From Stramonita haemastoma (taxonomy: Eukaryota > Mollusca > Gastropoda > Neogastropoda > Muricidae), in contig CM060316.1 in the NCBI GenBank assembly GCA_030674155.1, positions 84,478,748 to 84,488,747 of the forward strand: a stretch of DNA of 10,000 nt, in the 5' to 3' direction. The notes under the pieces are model-generated. The model made no database searches. It was not told the DNA's origin and was given only the letters and a program-made list of their open reading frames with translations. A program made the position numbers and the translations under genes. Each line of letters starts with the position of its first letter. The first letter of the stretch is position 1. Below are positions 1-8,372 of the stretch, in pieces.

Positions 1-187
1 ACTTCCTCGTTATTAATGTGGTCTTTGTAAGAGATGCCAAGGAGTCTGCGAAAGCATCTCATCTCTGCGGCCTGTATTCTCCTCTCCAGATCCGCTGTGA
101 GGGTCCATGACTCACAAGCATACAGGAATATTGAGATGACCAGAGTGCGCATCAGCCTGATCTTTGAGCTGAGCGAGATGTTCTTTG
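1..187 (-). pseudogene. Inverted RT C-terminal segment of copy 1
   Basis: Read on the minus strand, this stretch is open and encodes KNISLSSKIRLMRTL, then a segment containing CESWTLTADLERRIQ and RRLLGISYKDH, ending at NNEEV at the window edge. These match, in order, about residues 373-434 of the RT protein encoded at 4216-5829 (NNISFCTK, CESWTLTAELERRIQ, RRLLRISYKEH). The region lies after the RT fingers and palm, in the connection before the basic C-terminal tail, so it has no catalytic motif. It is an orphan piece with no start codon and is certainly non-functional. About eleven codons between this piece and the forward piece are not seen and may lie left of the window. Confidence 0.82.
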
Positions 188-447
188 AAAATCTCCTGAC
201 CACAGTCAAAAAACGCAAACTGAAGTGGTATGGGCACGTCGCAAGATCAACAGGGCTTGCCAAGATGTTTCTGCAGGGAACTGTGCAAGGCTGGAGAAGG
301 AGAGGCAGGCAGAGAAAGAGATGGGAGGACAACATCCAAGAGTGGACGGGCCTCAGGCTGAGTGACACCCTGAGAAAGGTCGAGGACAGAGGGAAATGGA
401 CAGAGCTGGTTACGAGGTCTTCAGTGGCGTCCCTACGGTCTAAATAG
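188..447 (+). pseudogene. RT C-terminal tail, forward part of copy 1
   Basis: This forward reading frame starts near LLTTVKKRKLKWYGHV and continues through LAKMFLQGTVQ, RRRGRQRKRW, DNIQEWTGL and GKWTELV to the stop TAG at 445-447. The pattern W-x-GH, LQGT and RRRGR-x-(4)-W-x-DNI is the conserved basic C-terminus also seen at 5572-5829 and 7804-8004. It corresponds to about residue 446 to the end of the better copy. An ATG at 34 gives a nominal 137-codon ORF, but its first 50 or so codons are antisense LINE sequence, so that ORF is a chimera made by the inversion and not a real gene. The stop codon falls in the loop of the terminal hairpin. Confidence 0.85.
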
Positions 448-455
448 ACTACGGG
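431..455 (+). other. Potential 3'-terminal stem-loop of RTE copy 1
   Basis: CCC (431-433) and GTC (438-440) can pair with GAC (447-449) and GGG (453-455) around a TAAATA loop, with an internal loop between the two short stems. Flanking T430 and A456 can extend the outer pair. The same outer CCC/GGG and inner GTC/GAC arrangement occurs just before the tails of the other two RTE-like copies. Known LINE RTs can recognise 3' RNA structure, but that this one does so is inference. Confidence 0.4.
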
Positions 456-457
456 AT

Positions 458-468
458 AGAAGAAGAAG
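458..468 (+). repeat. (AAG) tail of RTE copy 1
   Basis: AGAAGAAGAAG directly follows the terminal hairpin and a short GGGATAG motif. It sits where copy 2 carries (TGAG) and copy 3 carries (GATA), so I read it as this insertion's 3' tail. Confidence 0.55.
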
Positions 469-990
469 TTACGGGGGGAAAATATCAAACATCAAAGGAG
501 AATTTTTTTAAAAGCTACTGTCATCACAAAGCTTACAGCACCATACATAAGCAGTGCACTGCGTCCCCTGTGCAAACAGCACATTCATAACTGTTCCAAT
601 ATTCACATTTTGTGTGCATGTGTTCACGCGTGTGTATCTGTGTCAATGCCTGTGTCTGTTTGTCTGTCTGTCTTTCTGTCTAAAAGACTGTTTATCTGTC
701 TGTTTGTCTGCCTCTCTCTCTGTCTGTCTCTCCCTTGTAACTCTTTGTTTCTTTGACAGCACAACTATCGCTAGTGTTTTTGTTGTTGTTTTTTATTCTT
801 TTATATCGAGGATAATGGGATAAACACTCATGTGTTTTTTTTCATCCAGTCCCCGTGTGTATGCAGTTGTGTAAATATTGTCATCTGTTCCCACCGGCAC
901 ACGATGGCCTACTCTTCGTGAACACATCCACACGTGTTTCATAACCTATGCACGCATCTGCATGTACTATTTGCCACGCATTGAAAATTA
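469..990. other. Unrecognised AT-rich DNA with a degenerate (TGTC) patch
   Basis: I see no gene here. From about 640 to 735 the DNA is a decayed mixture of TGTC, TTTC and CTCT units, which produces the Cys/Leu/Ser-rich nominal ORF at 554-823. The T-rich runs at 783-800 and 833-842 are ordinary homopolymer tracts. No splice-site pattern, protein similarity or LINE motif is visible to me. Confidence 0.6.
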
Positions 991-1130
991 CACACATACA
1001 CACACACTCTCTCTCTCTCTCATTGTCTCTCCTCTCTCTGTCTCTGTCTCTCTCTGTCTCCTCGTCTCTCTCTGTCTCTCTGTCTCTCTGTCCTCTGTCT
1101 CTGTCTCTGTCTCTGTCTGTCTGTCTGTCT

Positions 1131-1168
<38 letters not shown>

Positions 1169-1203
1169 GTCTCCTCTCGTCTCTCTCTCTCTCTCTCTCT
1201 CTG

Positions 1204-1248
<45 letters not shown>

Positions 1249-1283
1249 CTTCTCTCTCTCTCTCTCTCTCTCCTCTCTCCTCC
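991..1283. repeat. (CA) to (CT)/(CTGT) compound microsatellite
   Basis: A short (CA) run at 991-1008 passes directly into about 275 bp of imperfect (CT) with interspersed CTGT and TGTC units, for example around 1096-1156. One strand is almost purely pyrimidine. Long nominal ORFs on both strands consist only of Ser/Leu/Val or Arg/Glu repeats and are low-complexity artefacts. The imperfect structure suggests an old array that gained TGTC variants. Confidence 0.95.
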
Positions 1284-1435
1284 CATGCACGTGTTCATGT
1301 TCTTTTTTCATGCTCTTTTGTCCTCATGTTCTTCATGTTCTTTTTTGCATTGATTTGTGTTATTTTCTTTTGAGATTGCCTATGCGTCTTCTTAGTTTGT
1401 TTATTGATGTAATTATGTAAGGTCTTAAATCTTTG

Positions 1436-1437
<2 letters not shown>

Positions 1438-1511
<74 letters not shown>
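1438..1511. repeat. C9 followed by (TC) array
   Basis: Nine C residues (1438-1446) lead into an uninterrupted TC dinucleotide run from 1447 to 1511. The array is purer than the one at 991-1283, which suggests it is younger or more active in slippage. Confidence 0.95.
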
Positions 1512-2450
<939 letters not shown>

Positions 2451-3845
2451 ACACGTCTGTCTGGAACACTTTGCGTCAGGGTCTCTGTGTAACACGTCTG
2501 TCTGGAACACTTTGCGTCAGGGTCTCCGCGTAACACGTCTGTCTGGAACACTTTGCGTCAGGGTCTCCGCGTAACACGTCTGTCTGGAACACTTTGCGTC
2601 AGGGTCTCCGCGTAACACGTCTGTCTGGAACACTTTTCTTCAGGATCTCCGCGTAACACGTCTGTCTGGAACACTTTTCTTCAGGATCTCCGCGTAACAC
2701 GTCTGTCTGCAACACTTTGCGTCAGGGTCTCCGTGTAACACGTCTGTCTGGAACACTTTGCGTCAGGGTCTCCGTGTAACACGTCTGTCTGGAACACTTT
2801 GCGTCAGGGTCTCCGTGTAACACGTCTGTCTGGAACACTTTGCGTCAGGGTCTCCGCGTAACACGTCTGTCTGGAACACTTTTCTTCGGGATCTCCGCGT
2901 AACACGTCTGTCTGGAACACTTTGCGTCAGGGTCTCCGCGTAACACGTCTGTCTGGAACACTTTTCTTCAAGATCTCCGCGTAACACGTCTGTCTGGAAC
3001 ACTTTTCTTCAGGATCTCCGCGTAACACGTCTGTCTGGAACACTTTTCTTCAGGATCTCCGCGTAACACGTCTGTCTGGAACACTTTGCGTCAGGGTCTC
3101 CGTGTAACACGTCTGTCTGGAACACTTTGCGTCAGGGTCTCCCTGTAACACGTCTGTCTGGAACACTTTGCGTCAGGGTCTCCGCGTAACACGTCTGTCT
3201 GGAACACTTTTCTTCGGGATCTCCGCGTAACACGTCTATCTGGAACACTTTGCGTCAGGGTCTCCGCGTAACACGTCTGTCTGGAACACTTTTCTTTCAA
3301 GATCTCCGCGTAACACGTCTGTCTGGAACACTTTTCTTCAGGATCTCCGCGTAACACGTCTGTCTGGAACACTTTTCTTCAGGATCTCCGCGTAACACGT
3401 CTGTCTTGAACACTTTGCGTCAGGGTCTCCGTGTAACACGTCTGTCTGGAACACTTTGCGTCAGGGTCTCCGCGTAACACGTCTGTCTGGAACACTTTGC
3501 GTCAGGATCTCCGCGTAACACGTCTGTCTGGAACACTTTGCGTCAGGGTCTCCGTGTAACACGTCTGTCTGGAACACTTTTCTTCAGGATCTCCGTGTAA
3601 CACGTCTGTCTGGAACACTTTTCTTCAGGATCTCCATGTAACACGTCTGTCTGGAACACTTTGCGTCAGGGTCTCTGTGTAACACGTCTGTCTGGAACAC
3701 TTTGGGTCAGGGTCTCCGTGTAACACGTCTGTCCGGAACACTTTGCGTCAGGGTCTCCGTGTAACACGTCTGTCCGGAACACTTTGCGTCAGGGTCTCCG
3801 TGTAACACGTCTGTCTGGAACATTTTGCCTCAGGGTCTTCGTCAA
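2451..3845. repeat. 41-bp minisatellite, 34 units, with higher-order repeat
   Basis: Every unit begins ACACGTCTGTCTGGAACAC and the start recurs every 41 bp (2451, 2492, 2533 and so on). One 42-bp unit at 3271 carries an extra T. Two main subtypes differ in the middle: A has TTTGCGTCAGGGTCT (about 22 units) and B has TTTTCTTCAGGATCT (about 12 units). Unit ends vary as CCGCGTA, CCGTGTA, CTGTGTA, CCCTGTA or CCATGTA. The last unit (3805-3845) is eroded. Since 41 is not a multiple of 3, the minus-strand ORFs (for example 2763-3002 and 3091-3372) simply cycle through the frames of the unit. They persist only where a CTTCGGG variant removes a TGA, so they are not genes. Confidence 0.97.
2861..3517. 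repeat. 8-unit (328/329 bp) higher-order repeat, two copies
   Basis: Units starting at 2861 to 3148 show the subtype order B(CTTCGGG), A, B(TCAAGAT), B, B, A(CGTG), A, A. Units starting at 3189 to 3477 repeat exactly this order. The two rare variants, CTTCGGG and TCAAGAT, occur only at matching positions in the two blocks. By eye the blocks differ at about six positions, including the single-T insertion at 3271-3312. This indicates a recent tandem duplication of eight units as a block rather than single-unit slippage. A looser related block with one extra A unit precedes it (units 2615-2820). Confidence 0.85.
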
Positions 3846-3883
3846 TACCATGGCCGATGGGATGGATGGCATTAACACAGCCT

Positions 3884-3893
3884 AGCATGCACC
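3884..3893 (+). repeat. Left target-site duplication of RTE copy 2
   Basis: AGCATGCACC here is repeated exactly at 5841-5850, directly after the (TGAG) tail. The left copy directly precedes the first LINE-coding base. The last two bases of the tail could also account for the leading AG, so the duplication is 8-10 bp. Confidence 0.85.
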
Positions 3894-4194
3894 AAATGAG
3901 GTTCTTGACCTTTGCGACAAAAGAAGAGAACTTAAGAAACAAAAGTTCACAAGTCAAGAAGCTTACAAGAAGTACATGGATAGCCACAGAGAAGTGAGGA
4001 AAAAGATGAGAGAAGCCAAAGAAGCGTGGATAGAAGAACAATGCAACAACATCGAAGCTGGAATGGCCAAGGGAAACAGCAAAACAGCTTACGACACTTT
4101 GAAAGCACTAACGAAAACCACACAGCCTAGAGCCTCTGTTATTGAAGACAAAGAAGGAAATCTTTTAACGGAAAACAATGCCATCCTCCAACGC

Positions 4195-4197
4195 TAG
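4195..4197 (+). other. Internal amber codon in the RT frame
   Basis: TAG follows ILQR and precedes TEYCEGLYNY in the same frame. In related LINE proteins this position, before a T-E-Y/F motif, is usually tryptophan, so a single G-to-A change of TGG is the simplest origin. It splits the frame into a 73-codon ORF from ATG 3976 and the long downstream frame, which lacks a conventional ATG at its beginning. Confidence 0.7.
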
Positions 4198-5789
4198 ACA
4201 GAATACTGTGAGGGATTGTATAACTACCCACTACGCCCAGATACCAACATAGTTTCTGACAAACCCCCTGAACACCAAGATAAAGACCCACCAATACTAA
4301 GGTGTGAAGTAGATGCAGCTATTAAACAATTGAAGAAGGGGAAGTCCCCTGGAATCGATAACATCCCAGCTGAACTCATAAAAAATGGAGGGAATGAAAC
4401 AGCAAGGCGATTCACAGAACTTTGTCAGAAGATCCACGACACCAAAGAATGGCCAAAAGAATGGACACAGTCTCTTGTAATACCCCTGCCAAAGAAAGGA
4501 AACCTCAAGCAATGCCAGAACTACAGAACCATCAGTCTCATAAGTCATCCTAGCAAGATCATGCTGCAGGTAGTCCTCAACAGACTGAAAAACCAAGCGG
4601 AAAAACTCCTGGCAGAAGAACAAGCGGGCTTTAGACCAAAACGCAGCACAATGGAACAAATTTTCAATCTGAGAATTCTGATAGAGAAGCATCTCCAACA
4701 CCAAAAAGACTTGTACCACAATTTCATAGATTTCAAAAAGGCCTTTGACAGGGTATGGCATGACGGCCTCTGGCAAGTACTCAGGCACTTCAACATTGAC
4801 AGCTTCCTAATTGAAGTCATCAAGGCTCTGTACGAGAACGCAAGAAGTGCAGTTTTCATGAACAATCACGTGGGCGAGTTCTTCAAGACCACGGTTGGGG
4901 TTCGCCAGGGCTGCCTTCTCTCACCTGTACTCTTCAACCTCTTCCTCGAAAACATCATGACAGAGACACTGCAAAACCACCACACTTCCATCTCCATTGG
5001 TGGAAGACCCCTTTGCAACCTCAGATTTGCAGATGACATTGACCTCATGGGCAGCAGCAAACAAGAACTGCAAATCCTCACAGACAATTTAACAGATCGA
5101 GTGAGCGCATACGGCATGGAGGTCAGTACAGAGAAATCAAAGATCATGGTCAACAGCGCGAGTAATGACATCACGGAAATAAAGATGAATGGAGAAATAC
5201 TAGAAGAGGTGAGCCAATTCAAATACTTAGGCTCCATCCTAACAAAAGATGGCACATCAAACAATGAAGTGAAAGCTCGCATTGCAACAGCAACATCTGC
5301 TCTAGTCAGACTCCAGAGGATCATCAGAAGCAACAACATCAGCTTCTGCACCAAATACCACCTTTACAAATCCCTCGTGATATCTATCCTCCTATATGGC
5401 TGCGAATCATGGACTCTGACAGCAGAGTTAGAGAGGAGAATCCAAGCATTCGAGAACAAGTGCCACAGAAGACTCCTCAGAATATCATACAAAGAACACA
5501 AGACCAATAAATATGTAAAAGAAGAAATCAAAAAGCGTGTGGGCCCCCAAGAGCCTTTGCTCTCCACCATAAAGAGGAGAAAGCTGATGTGGTTTGGTCA
5601 CACCACAAGACACAACACCCTAGCAAAAACCATCCTGCAAGGAACAGTCGAGGGCAAGAGAAGAAGAGGCCGCCAAAAGAAATCATGGGTTGACAACATC
5701 AAAGACTGGACCGCCCAACCCCTGCAACACCTCCTACTAGCCACACAGGATCGTGAAGCATGGAAAAAGATCGCTGTTGCGTCTTCTCT

Positions 5790-5820
5790 CATGTCCCCCC
5801 TACGTCCTTTGGGACATGGG
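5790..5820 (+). other. Potential 3'-terminal stem-loop of RTE copy 2
   Basis: Two alternative folds are visible. One pairs CATGTCCC (5790-5797) with GGGACATG (5811-5818), a perfect 8-bp stem. The other pairs CCC (5798-5800) with GGG (5818-5820) outside, and GTCC (5804-5807) with GGAC (5811-5814 region) inside. The second mirrors the stems before the tails of copies 1 and 3. The hairpin is coding: it specifies the last residues, PLRPLGHGTE. Confidence 0.45.
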
Positions 5821-5822
5821 AC

Positions 5823-5842
5823 TGAGTGAGTGAGTGAGTGAG
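5823..5842 (+). repeat. (TGAG)5 tail of RTE copy 2
   Basis: Five TGAG units form the 3' tail, overlapping the start of the right target-site duplication by two bases. The ORF stop codon TGA (5827-5829) is the second unit of this array. Confidence 0.9.
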
Positions 5843-5850
5843 CATGCACC
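5841..5850 (+). repeat. Right target-site duplication of RTE copy 2
   Basis: This is an exact copy of AGCATGCACC at 3884-3893. Removing 3894-5850 restores a continuous pre-insertion locus that joins the minisatellite's right flank to the sequence at 5851. Confidence 0.85.
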
Positions 5851-6296
5851 TGCTACCTGAAGAAGAATGGGCTCCGTCTTCCAGGTTCACCATGCTGACA
5901 ACACACTGTTTGAATAAATTCAGAGCATTGCCCCCAAAGACTCCTGTATGATTTGAGGGAAAAGGGCAAGGCAAGCAAAATCACTCGTCATGCCTGATTT
6001 GTCTGCCCCTTGACCAGCACTCTTTTGCAAGTGAAGACGCGATGAGCTCTGCAATGAGACAAGATCTGAGCAGACGCTGCGTACTAAGACAGCCAGACTT
6101 GAAAGGAATGGTCACGTTCTTGGTTCGAAAGCTGGAAACCTTTTCCCCCAAGTTGTTAGAACTACTGCAACAACAACAACAACATAAGGTGTCGGAGCAG
6201 TACAATCGGTCTTTGTTTTAATTGCCAGTGAATCCATCATTGGAAAAAACAAACTTACCTTTCGCAAATAGATACTGTGAGTATTCATGCCTGTAT
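5851..6296. other. Unrecognised flank; weak open frame 5952-6221
   Basis: No known family is recognised. A plus-strand frame is open for 89 codons from 5952 to the TAA at 6219-6221, with an internal ATG at about 6040 and segments such as RQPDLKGMVTFLVRKLE and LLELLQQQQQHK. The minus strand also has an open frame (5981-6205), and its TTG-repeat-CAG at 6166-6183 could pass for a 3' splice site. Amino-acid composition is ordinary rather than low-complexity, so an exon or an old element fragment is possible. There is no motif to support either, and a random open frame of this size is not rare. An AATAAA at 5913-5918 has no partner gene. Confidence 0.25.
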
Positions 6297-6320
6297 GCAT
6301 GCATGCATGCATGCATGCAT

Positions 6321-6391
<71 letters not shown>

Positions 6392-6395
6392 AACC

Positions 6396-6468
<73 letters not shown>
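6297..6468. repeat. Compound (GCAT)6 (GT)35 (CT)35 microsatellite
   Basis: Three different arrays abut: GCAT at 6297-6320, GT at about 6321-6390, and CT at 6398-6468 after a short CAACCCG spacer. All three are nearly perfect. The GT part is a Z-DNA-forming sequence type and the CT part a triplex-forming type. Reading frames here encode only His/Thr, Cys/Val, Ser/Leu or Arg/Glu repeats and are artefacts. Confidence 0.97.
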
Positions 6469-6473
<5 letters not shown>

Positions 6474-7012
6474 ACGGATTTTGTCAAGCAAGACAACACA
6501 CTGAAGAAGAAACACTGAAGAACACAGAGAGGAAAATCAACTCTAGGAAAATTTTTAAAAAAACACGAGCAAAATGTAAACGGTAGAGCCTACTCTCTAT
6601 CATTTCCTAGCACCAAAAAAAAAACAAAAAAGACAGATGTTCAAGAGAAGAGAAAAGAACCAGACCAAAAAAAAAAAAAACCCAACGACAACGAAGTGAA
6701 AAACAAGATCAAGAAGAAAAACATGAAAAAAATGGAGAGAGGCAAGAAAATCATTGTTAATTATTTCCGGCGCTTTAGACAATGTCTGAGAGGCGGGCCA
6801 ATTTCTTTCGGGAGGGAGCGAGCGGACACTTTCACAGAACCCCCTAGTCCTTTCTCCTCCCCCTCCCTACCTTTCCACGACAAGTCTTTTTTTGAGGAAA
6901 AGGTCTATCAAGAAAATCGTCTTGATGCCATTTGCCCGGTCCTACCTTCGGGGCATGGGAGAGGAGAGTCTCTTGTGTTTGATTTACACTAGAAAGAGAA
7001 GAAGAAAAAAAA
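6469..7012. other. Unrecognised A-rich then mixed DNA
   Basis: A-rich tracts occupy 6548-6760 (for example A10 at 6616-6625 and A14 at 6666-6679). Pyrimidine-rich and mixed sequence follows to 6990. The nominal ORF at 6696-6992 begins as a Lys-rich low-complexity peptide and shows no domain I recognise. I see no gene. Confidence 0.5.
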
Positions 7013-7067
7013 GGGGGGGTAGGGGGGGGAGGAGAAGAAAAGGGGGCGGGAGTGGGTGGGTGGGGGG
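6991..7067 (+). other. Polypurine tract ending in a G-quadruplex motif
   Basis: From 6991 to 7046 the plus strand is all purine except T at 7020, with G7 (7013-7019) and G8 (7022-7029). Bases 7042-7067 hold five G-runs separated by loops C, AGT, T and T (G5, G3, G3, G3, G6). This satisfies the four-tract quadruplex rule with very short loops. The structure in vivo is not shown by sequence alone. Confidence 0.75.
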
Positions 7068-7355
7068 CTAGATGACAGTCGACAGAAAAATGAACAAAGT
7101 GGAAAATGTTTTAGCAGCGTTTAGGCAGGGGACATAATAAGGGGGTGTTCAAGGGGGGACCAGTCTTAACACCAGAATGAAACGAAATGTCGAGGGTTCT
7201 GCCTCTAGGTCAAGCGCTTGAAAAAAAAGAAAGAAAAAAAGTCGCGTGGACGCACACAGGCACTGACGCGTGTAGTCTGAAGGAGGACACGTGTGGATGT
7301 ATGTATGTATGTGCACGCGCACGAAAAAGAAATCGTACAAGGTCGCGTGCAGCAG
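7068..7355. other. Unrecognised DNA with a short (GTAT) patch
   Basis: No gene is seen. It contains G-rich scraps, A-rich scraps around 7220-7240 and a short (GTAT) run near 7297-7312 followed by GTGCACGCGCAC. Reading frames crossing it owe their length to the neighbouring (CT) array. Confidence 0.5.
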
Positions 7356-7403
7356 GTGTGTGTGTGTGTGTGTGCACGTGTGCGTATGCATACGCACGCA
7401 TGC
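7356..7403. other. 48-bp alternating purine-pyrimidine tract with palindrome
   Basis: From G7356 to C7403 purine and pyrimidine alternate without a break: (GT) first, then a mix of GC, AC and AT steps. Within it, GTGCGTATGCATACGCAC at 7380-7397 is a perfect 18-bp palindrome. Such alternation favours left-handed Z-DNA and the palindrome can form a cruciform. A biological role is not implied. Confidence 0.7.
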
Positions 7404-7678
<275 letters not shown>

Positions 7679-7762
7679 GTCTTGATGATGAATTTATCAT
7701 CTAACGCAAAACATGTGTAATCTTTTAGAGTTCTGTCAAACGACAAGATGTTATTTCTGTGT

Positions 7763-7774
7763 GGTCATCTAATG
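7763..7774 (+). repeat. Candidate left target-site duplication of RTE copy 3
   Basis: GGTCATCTAATG here matches GGTCACCTAATG at 9418-9429 with one mismatch. The right copy directly follows the second (GATA) array. The pair brackets copy 3, both (GATA) arrays and the L2-like element. Confidence 0.55.
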
Positions 7775-7803
7775 CCCCCCTACACACGGGCATGATCTTG
7801 TGA

Positions 7804-8185
<382 letters not shown>

Positions 8186-8237
8186 TCGACCAACACAACA
8201 CACAATCAACAGCAATTTACAGTTTTAACAAATTCGA

Positions 8238-8296
8238 ATGTACACACACACACGCACGCACGCACGCACGCAGCACGCGCGCGCACACACACACAC
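8238..8296. repeat. (CA)/(CGCA)/(CG) microsatellite in L2-like 3' UTR
   Basis: This array of TACACACA, CGCACGCA, CGCGCG and CACACA steps alternates purine-pyrimidine in two segments (8238-8272 and 8273-8296) with one phase break. It lies between the RT stop and the 3' terminus of the minus-strand LINE. Confidence 0.9.
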
Positions 8297-8372
8297 CTAC
8301 AAACGTTATGCACTTTGGCAGGTGGATGTTGAAGGCAGGGACAGGTAAGAGATGGAAGCGGAAGGAGAAAAC

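Larger units (their letters stand above)
1..468 (+). mobile_element. RTE-like LINE 3' end with inverted 5' part (copy 1)
   Basis: This is a truncated non-LTR retrotransposon of the same family type as the element at 3894-5840. Bases 188-447 read forward and encode the end of the RT protein. Bases 1 to about 187 read on the minus strand and encode the segment that normally lies upstream of it. The forward part runs into a short (AAG) tail at 458-468. An inverted 5' segment joined to a forward 3' segment is the arrangement expected from twin priming during target-primed reverse transcription. The left end lies outside the window, so target-site duplication and full length cannot be judged. Identity rests on my alignment by eye to the better copy in the same window. 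Confidence 0.8.
3895..5829 (+). pseudogene. RTE-like reverse transcriptase ORF with one internal stop
   Basis: The frame has 645 codons, interrupted only by TAG at 4195-4197 (codon 101). Codons 1-100 (DKRRELKKQKF, then KEAWIEEQCNNIEAGM) are the charged linker before the RT. Numbering from 4216, the RT motifs are KGKSPGIDNIPAELI (41-55), LPKKGNLKQCQNYRTISLIS (91-110), EEQAGFRPKRSTMEQI (134-149), motif A FIDFKKAFD (170-178, Asp172), motif B GVRQGCLLSP (228-237), motif C FADD (271-274) and motif E region YLGSILTKDG (337-346). The C-terminus carries CESWTL, WFGH and RRRGRQKKSW. All catalytic Asp residues are present. The product would copy the element RNA at a nicked chromosomal target. The internal stop and missing endonuclease make this copy non-autonomous. 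The stop TGA lies inside the (TGAG) tail. Confidence 0.9.
3894..5840 (+). mobile_element. RTE/BovB-like LINE, 5'-truncated (copy 2)
   Basis: This non-LTR retrotransposon insertion of about 1.95 kb is bounded on both sides by a 10-bp direct repeat and ends in (TGAG)5. The body is a single open frame with one internal TAG, covering the linker before the RT, the entire RT and the C-terminal tail. The apurinic-type endonuclease that such elements carry at the N-terminus is absent because of 5' truncation, the usual outcome of incomplete target-primed reverse transcription. There is no ORF1 and essentially no 3' UTR, and the tail is a short tandem repeat rather than poly(A). These traits fit the RTE clade. 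The RT sequence reads BovB/RTE-like to me, but clade placement is by memory of motifs, not a tree. Confidence 0.88.

Noticed and set aside
34..185. N-terminal 50 codons of the plus-strand ORF starting at 34
   Set aside because: This stretch is antisense to RT sequence; the true coding content is on the minus strand.
988..1420. Several overlapping ORFs of 92-180 codons on both strands
   Set aside because: They are translations of (CT)/(CTGT) repeats: Ser/Leu/Val on one strand and Arg/Glu on the other.
2451..3845. CRISPR array
   Set aside because: Units are contiguous with no unique spacers, and the context is eukaryotic retroelements.
3841..3883. Remaining 5' portion of RTE copy 2 before 3894
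   Set aside because: The target-site duplication at 3884-3893 places the insertion edge at 3894, and an in-frame TAG at 3883-3885 also closes the frame.
2763..4041. Minus-strand ORFs over the minisatellite (repeat proteins with a SRQTCY motif)
   Set aside because: The 41-bp period shifts frame at every unit, and openness depends on which subtype removes a TGA. This is the pattern of a non-coding tandem repeat.
5913..5918. AATAAA polyadenylation signal (also at 9757-9762)
   Set aside because: Isolated hexamers in AT-rich DNA with no upstream gene or coding frame.
4224..5974. Minus-strand ORFs opposite the RT gene
   Set aside because: They are shadows of the plus-strand RT frame, which has all the conserved motifs.
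6696..6992. 98-codon ORF after the A-rich tract
   Set aside because: It starts as a Lys/Met-rich low-complexity peptide and contains no recognisable domain; likely random.
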